Shown here piece after piece: positions 60,061-64,000 of a stretch of 64,000 nucleotides of DNA; the stretch's first letter is position 1, and each line of letters begins with the position of its first letter. Source of the DNA: Petrimonas sp. IBARAKI (GTDB lineage: Bacteria > Bacteroidota > Bacteroidia > Bacteroidales > Dysgonomonadaceae); the NCBI GenBank assembly GCA_002356435.2, contig AP018040.2, forward strand, positions 248,001 to 312,000. The letters are read 5' to 3'. The notes beneath the pieces were generated by a model. The model saw only the letters and a program-made list of their open reading frames with translations, ran no database searches and was not told where the DNA came from. Position numbers and translations under genes: made by a program.

Positions 60061-60957
60061 ATGAAGGTTGTAACAGGATTGGTTTTATTGATCTGTTGCA
60101 GTTCTGTTTACGGACAGAAAAACAGTATCATTTCGAAAAATGCGAAAATTGAAAAAGTGGGGACCGGTTATTCTTTTACCGAGGGTCCGGCCGTTTCGGG
60201 AGAGGGTAGAGTCTATTTTACTGATCAGCCGAACGATCGCATTTATGTCTGGGATGAAGGAAAAGGCATTTCTCTGTGGGCTGAAGAGACCGGTAGATCC
60301 AACGGATTGTATGTTGATGCTGACGGTCAATTGGTCTCCTGTGCTGATTTACACAACCAGATTGTGCGTTTCGGGAAAGATAAAAAAATGCAGGTTGTAT
60401 ATGAAAAGTACGACGGAAAACAGTTGAACGGTCCCAACGACTTATGGATTACCCCCAAAGGGGGCATCTATTTCACCGATCCTTATTATCATCGGAACTA
60501 TTGGAGAGAAGGGCATGCTGAAGTTCAGGATGTGCGGGGAGTCTATTACCTAAGCCCCGATGGAGAGGTCATCCGGGTTATCGCCGATTATAAACAACCC
60601 AACGGATTAGTCGGTACGCCCGACGAAAAAACGTTGTATGTTGCCGATATCAATGACCGGAAGATATGGAAGTACGACATCCAGCCGGATGGAACCCTGG
60701 CCAACAAGACTTTTTTTGCACCCCATGGATCCGACGGAATGACCATGGACAACAAAGGAAATGTATACCTGACCATGGGAAAAGTTTGGGTATACTCCCC
60801 CAAAGGTGAACTTATCCAGGAAATAGAAGTTCCCGAAAGCCCTTCAAATGTTTGTTTTGGCGGAAAAAAAAGAAACATCCTGTTTATCACCGCCCGGACT
60901 TCGGTATATACCTTGAAAATGAGTGTGAAAGGGGTTGATCTTAACTCTTTACCATAA
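60061..60957 (+). CDS. Exported SMP-30/gluconolactonase family protein
   Basis: This 298-residue six-bladed propeller protein has a signal peptide (TGLVLLICCSSVYG, to about residue 18). Landmarks are YSFTEGPAVSGEGRVYFTDQ, RSNGLYVDADGQLVSCAD, NGPNDLWITPKGGIYFTDPY and PNGLVGTPDEKTLYVAD; the Glu of EGP and the Asn and Asp of NGPNDL and DGMTMD coordinate the metal in gluconolactonases. It should open sugar lactones, probably in the periplasm. A dehydrogenase and a gluconate-type permease follow, which fits uptake and use of a sugar acid. Confidence 0.9.
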   Translation: MKVVTGLVLLICCSSVYGQKNSIISKNAKIEKVGTGYSFTEGPAVSGEGRVYFTDQPNDRIYVWDEGKGISLWAEETGRSNGLYVDADGQLVSCADLHNQIVRFGKDKKMQVVYEKYDGKQLNGPNDLWITPKGGIYFTDPYYHRNYWREGHAEVQDVRGVYYLSPDGEVIRVIADYKQPNGLVGTPDEKTLYVADINDRKIWKYDIQPDGTLANKTFFAPHGSDGMTMDNKGNVYLTMGKVWVYSPKGELIQEIEVPESPSNVCFGGKKRNILFITARTSVYTLKMSVKGVDLNSLP

Positions 60958-60983
60958 AAATAAAATTATAAATAAGATAATTT

Positions 60984-61979
60984 ATGAATACAGTTTTAGT
61001 TGGTTTCGGGTTCATGGGAATGACCCACACGTTGAATATTTTGAAAAATCCGCGTATTCATTTGAAAGCCATTGTTGATAAAGTTCCCGGGAACATCTTC
61101 ACAAAGCTTACAGAACAGTCGGGTAATTTCGCCACCGGTAATGTCGATGCAAAAGATCTTTCGGGCGTGAACATTTATTCTGATTTTGCAAAATGTCTGA
61201 AAGTGGAGAAGCCCGATGCCTGTGTTATTGCAGTTCATACAGCATTGCATTATGAGATGGCTGAAATGGCGCTTCAGTCAGGAGCAAATGTCTTTCTTGA
61301 AAAACCTTTTTGCATTGATGCAGGGGAGGGGGAAAGGCTGATTAACCTTGCCCGTTCCAAAAACAAGGTGTTGATGGTTGGTCATGTAGTACGTTTTATG
61401 CCGGCTTACGAAACATTGAAAAAATGGATAGATTCGGGTGAATACGGTCGCCTGGAGTTCTTAGCGTTGTCGCGTTTCTCGGGTGTGCCTATCTGGGGGC
61501 AATGGAAGGAGAGACAAAAAGAGTTTGGATCGTCGGGTGGTGCTTTGTTCGATTTGGTTATTCACGATATCGATTTTGCTCAATGGGTTTGCGGTGTTCC
61601 CGATCAGATAGAGGCCCGGTGCTTGCCGGGAAAATTAAGCACCCATGACTACGTGAGCGCATTGTGGAAGTATAATGATTCGGATGTCGTTGTCAAAATT
61701 GACGGAGGCAATACGTTTCATGCCAGTTATCCGTTTCATGCGGGGTTTAGTGCCCGGTTCGAGAATGCCAGTGTTTTCTTTTCCTCGCAAGACCCGCACA
61801 ACATACAAGTAGTTACGGACACTGAAACTATGCTGTTTTCAGGAGGTGATGCAAACGATGGTTTTTCGAACGAACTTTATTATTTCGCCGAATGCGTTTT
61901 ACAAGGTGCTCAACCTGTCAAGTGTACTCCAGAATCGGCGTTGGATTCCATTCGGATTTGCCATAGGCATACTCTTTAA
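60984..61979 (+). CDS. Gfo/Idh/MocA-family NAD(P)-dependent sugar dehydrogenase
   Basis: This 331-residue enzyme has a Rossmann fold at the start (VLVGFGFMGMTHTLNIL, with GFGFMG as the dinucleotide loop), then FLEKPFCIDAGEGERLINLA with the EKP lysine, and HVVRFMPAYETLKKWIDSG. The C-terminal domain has GGALFDLVIHDIDFAQWV with the conserved Asp-His-type HDID motif. It oxidises or reduces a sugar or sugar acid. It starts 27 bases after the lactonase gene. Its last residues (DSIRICHRHTL) are slightly short compared with what I would expect of the family. Confidence 0.92.
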   Translation: MNTVLVGFGFMGMTHTLNILKNPRIHLKAIVDKVPGNIFTKLTEQSGNFATGNVDAKDLSGVNIYSDFAKCLKVEKPDACVIAVHTALHYEMAEMALQSGANVFLEKPFCIDAGEGERLINLARSKNKVLMVGHVVRFMPAYETLKKWIDSGEYGRLEFLALSRFSGVPIWGQWKERQKEFGSSGGALFDLVIHDIDFAQWVCGVPDQIEARCLPGKLSTHDYVSALWKYNDSDVVVKIDGGNTFHASYPFHAGFSARFENASVFFSSQDPHNIQVVTDTETMLFSGGDANDGFSNELYYFAECVLQGAQPVKCTPESALDSIRICHRHTL

Positions 61980-62015
61980 ACGGCCTGAAACCAGAAATCT
62001 TCCATACCGGTAAAT

Positions 62016-63371
62016 ATGTCAACACTCTTTTTAACTTTTATCGTCGTCTCCGCAGTAGCAATACTGTTATTCCTGGTTTTAAAACTCAAGGTCAGTGCGT
62101 TTATCGCTTTGTTGCTCACATCCATATACGTAGGCGTCCTTACCGGAATGCCTCTCAGCAGTATCACCAAGTCCATTCAGGAAGGAATGGCGGGAACGCT
62201 CGGTTTTGTGGCTACCGTTGTAGGATTGGGGGCCATTTTCGGGCAAATGCTGGAAAGTTCCGGAGGAGCGGAATCATTAGCACACCACCTGGTGAAAAAG
62301 TTTGGCAAGGAACGGGCTCCCTGGGCAATGGTAACAACGGGCTTCTTGGTGGCTATCCCTATTTTTCTGGATGTGGCCTTTATTATTCTGGTTCCCATCG
62401 TGTATGCACTGTCCCGGGATACCAAACTCTCGTTATTGTATTACGCCATCCCGCTTCTGGCAGGATTAGCGGTAACGCATAGCTTTATTCCCCCGACGCC
62501 CGGGCCGATTGCGGTGGCAGATATCATCAGTGTGCCGTTGGGCTGGGTAATTTTTATGGGATTTATTCTGGGTATCCCTACTGCGATAATTGCGGGGCCA
62601 ATCTTCGGGAAGTATATTTCTAAAAAGATTTACCTGGAATCGCCGTATTCATCCGGCGATGTTTCACCGGAATTCGATCCGGAAAACTACCCGTCGTTCC
62701 GGTCGATCGCGGTGATTATCTCTATTCCGTTGCTGTTGATTCTACTGAACACGATCACAGCGGTGGCGGTTTCTAAAGGCGTTGTCACTAAATCCGTTTT
62801 TACAGACATTGTTGAGTTTATTGGGCACCCTTTTTCAGCATTGATTATTGCCACATTGATTGCCACGTACTTTTTATGTATCCGAAGGGGCATGGACAAG
62901 CAAAAGGTACTTCAATTAAGCACCAAGGCACTTGGCCCTGCCGGAATCATCATTCTGATAACCGGTGCCGGCGGTGTTCTGAAACAGGTATTGATCGATA
63001 GTGGTATTGGCCAGATGATGGCGGAGTCCATGGCAAATTCTGCACTGCCGCCTATTCTACTGGCATGGATTCTTTCGGCGTTGGTGCGGGTGACGCAAGG
63101 GTCTGCCACTGTAGCCATGATCACTGCTGCCAGCATTATTGCCCCAATTATCGCTGAGTTTGGCTTGAATGATCCGCAACGGGCGTTGGTTGTGATCTCC
63201 ATAGCATCGGGAGCTACGTTGCTGTCGCATGTCAACGACAGTGGATTCTGGTTAGTAGGAAAATACCTGGGAATGAACGAGAAGCAAACACTCCAAAGCT
63301 GGACAGTAATGGAGACCATTATCGCTTTTTGCGGATTGGGATTTACGTTGTTGGCGAGTTTGTTTTTTTGA
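62016..63371 (+). CDS. GntP-family gluconate/sugar-acid permease
   Basis: This 451-residue inner-membrane transporter of the GntP family has about 12-14 helices. Typical stretches are GFVATVVGLGAIFGQMLESSGG, LPIPVF-like IPIFLDVAFIILVPI, and HSFIPPTPGPIAVADI, then GAGGVLKQVLIDSGIG and RVTQGSATVAMITAASI, ending HVNDSGFWLVGKYLG. These match GntP/GntT permeases, which take up gluconate or related sugar acids with protons. It follows the dehydrogenase by 36 bases and closes the small operon. The specific substrate is inferred from the neighbours only. Confidence 0.95.
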   Translation: MSTLFLTFIVVSAVAILLFLVLKLKVSAFIALLLTSIYVGVLTGMPLSSITKSIQEGMAGTLGFVATVVGLGAIFGQMLESSGGAESLAHHLVKKFGKERAPWAMVTTGFLVAIPIFLDVAFIILVPIVYALSRDTKLSLLYYAIPLLAGLAVTHSFIPPTPGPIAVADIISVPLGWVIFMGFILGIPTAIIAGPIFGKYISKKIYLESPYSSGDVSPEFDPENYPSFRSIAVIISIPLLLILLNTITAVAVSKGVVTKSVFTDIVEFIGHPFSALIIATLIATYFLCIRRGMDKQKVLQLSTKALGPAGIIILITGAGGVLKQVLIDSGIGQMMAESMANSALPPILLAWILSALVRVTQGSATVAMITAASIIAPIIAEFGLNDPQRALVVISIASGATLLSHVNDSGFWLVGKYLGMNEKQTLQSWTVMETIIAFCGLGFTLLASLFF

Positions 63372-63440
63372 TTTATTTTTTGGCACTCTTCTTGCTGTTA
63401 TTTTTGTGTATGAAAGATAAGGTGATTGTGAAAAAGCGAC

Positions 63441-63448
63441 TATCTTTG
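63441..63448 (+). promoter_or_regulatory. -7 box of rsfS
   Basis: TATCTTTG, 25 bases before the rsfS ATG at 63474; no -33 element at normal spacing. Confidence 0.45.
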
Positions 63449-63473
63449 TATACGTAACTCATTAAAACAGCGA

Positions 63474-63833
63474 ATGAAAGAAAATAACAAGTTATTACAA
63501 AGCATCATTGAAGGGATACAAGAGAAAAAAGGGAAGAACATCACTCAAATTCAATTGAAAGGAATTCCGGGAGCAATTTGCGACTATTTTGTCATTTGTG
63601 AGGGAAATACCCCTACTCAGGTTTCTGCATTGGCAGAATCGGTAGAAGAGGTGGTGAAAAGAAATACCTGGGAAAGCCCTATCAGAGTCCAGGGAAAACA
63701 ACGTGCCGAATGGATAGGTATGGATTACGGTACAATAATCGTACATATTTTTGTGCCCGAATTACGGCACTATTACAACCTCGATCATCTGTGGGAAGAC
63801 GCTTCATTGGAGCAAGTTCCGGCATTGGATTAA
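63474..63833 (+). CDS. rsfS: Ribosomal silencing factor RsfS
   Basis: This 119-residue protein binds ribosomal protein uL14 and blocks subunit joining when nutrients are short. It has family motifs CDYFVICEGNTPTQVSALA, and RAEWIGMDYGTIIVHIF followed by LRHYYNLDHLWEDA. The order rsfS then ftsH is common in Bacteroidetes. Confidence 0.96.
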   Translation: MKENNKLLQSIIEGIQEKKGKNITQIQLKGIPGAICDYFVICEGNTPTQVSALAESVEEVVKRNTWESPIRVQGKQRAEWIGMDYGTIIVHIFVPELRHYYNLDHLWEDASLEQVPALD

Positions 63834-63891
63834 AACTTATTTTCATCTGAAGTGTTACATATATTCATCAAAAATTTCATAGGAGACGTTA

Positions 63892-64000
63892 ATGGAAAAT
63901 AACAACCAAAATCAACAAGATAACAATAACCCAAAAAAGCCGGTCCGTCCCGGAGGATTGGGAAACACAAATCCCAATCAACCCTTTAATGTTTACTGGA
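63892..64000 (+). CDS. ftsH: FtsH membrane protease, N-terminal fragment (cut by window end)
   Basis: An ATG at 63892 opens 36 codons to the window edge. They encode an Asn/Gln-rich stretch, then NPKKPVRPGGLG and NPNQPFNVYW. The PFNVYW end resembles the start of the first membrane helix in Bacteroidetes FtsH, and the place after rsfS fits. The upstream AGGAGACG is a good ribosome-binding site. FtsH is an ATP-dependent membrane zinc protease; nothing of the catalytic part is in view, so the call rests on context and the short N-terminus. Confidence 0.7.
   Translation, partial: MENNNQNQQDNNNPKKPVRPGGLGNTNPNQPFNVYW

Noticed and set aside
61955-62010. Possible frameshift at the C-terminus of the Gfo/Idh/MocA dehydrogenase: a shifted frame reads AYSLNGLKPEIFHTG, which looks protein-like.
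   Set aside because: The shifted frame has no stop for a long way and would run through the start of the GntP gene, so a true longer gene is unlikely; the enzyme core is intact.

Overview
This window comes from the chromosome of a Bacteroidetes bacterium, most likely order Bacteroidales; I lean towards the Dysgonomonadaceae/Porphyromonadaceae side, but that is only an impression. The evidence is two SusC/SusD polysaccharide utilisation loci (PULs), each with an ECF sigma factor and a FecR anti-sigma factor. Promoter boxes of the Bacteroidetes form TAnnTTTG recur ahead of genes, there are many lipoproteins with a Cys soon after the signal peptide, NusB is long, and rsfS is followed by ftsH. 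I saw no tRNA, insertion sequence, phage gene or CRISPR array.

Layout. 1-16.5 kb (minus strand): PUL 1. In transcription order it holds a GH29 alpha-fucosidase, an ECF sigma factor, FecR, SusC, SusD, a GH63-like hydrolase, a GH2 beta-galactosidase, a LysO-type amino-acid exporter split over two overlapping genes, and a second GH2 gene that runs off the left edge. The enzymes point to a fucosylated, galactose-containing glycan. 16.5-21.6 kb: an alpha/beta-hydrolase-like gene divergent from a membrane LytTR regulator, the RNase P RNA gene, a YihY/BrkB membrane protein and a YgjP-type metallopeptidase. 21.6-26.7 kb: mlaE-mlaF lipid transport genes, then sufC-sufD-sufS without sufB. 26.7-38.8 kb (plus strand): PUL 2, with ECF sigma, FecR, SusC, SusD, a PKD-type surface glycan-binding lipoprotein, a BACON-GH16 endoglucanase and a GH3 beta-glucosidase. 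This is a classic beta-glucan (laminarin or mixed-linkage) set.

39-51.7 kb (minus strand) is mostly housekeeping: a Pif1/HRDC helicase coupled to a PagL-like outer-membrane lipid A deacylase, argS, a large FAD/Fe-S oxidoreductase with an Ntn-hydrolase, a small winged-helix protein, and the nusB-yajC-ybbR-coaE cluster. 52-64 kb holds a GNAT-like protein, parE, coaD, a CtpA-type S41 protease, a double DUF1080 lipoprotein, a dihydroorotate-dehydrogenase-like enzyme, a sugar-acid operon (SMP-30 lactonase, Gfo/Idh/MocA dehydrogenase, GntP permease), rsfS and the first codons of ftsH.

The most interesting signals are in the gaps and gene order. Terminator-like hairpins separate the glycan-import genes from the enzyme genes in both PULs. 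A perfect 19-base inverted repeat lies at the predicted 5' end of the mlaEF mRNA. A two-gene LysO exporter is embedded in PUL 1. A possible two-state leader precedes the dihydroorotate-dehydrogenase-like gene. No wholly new multigene system was identified with confidence.
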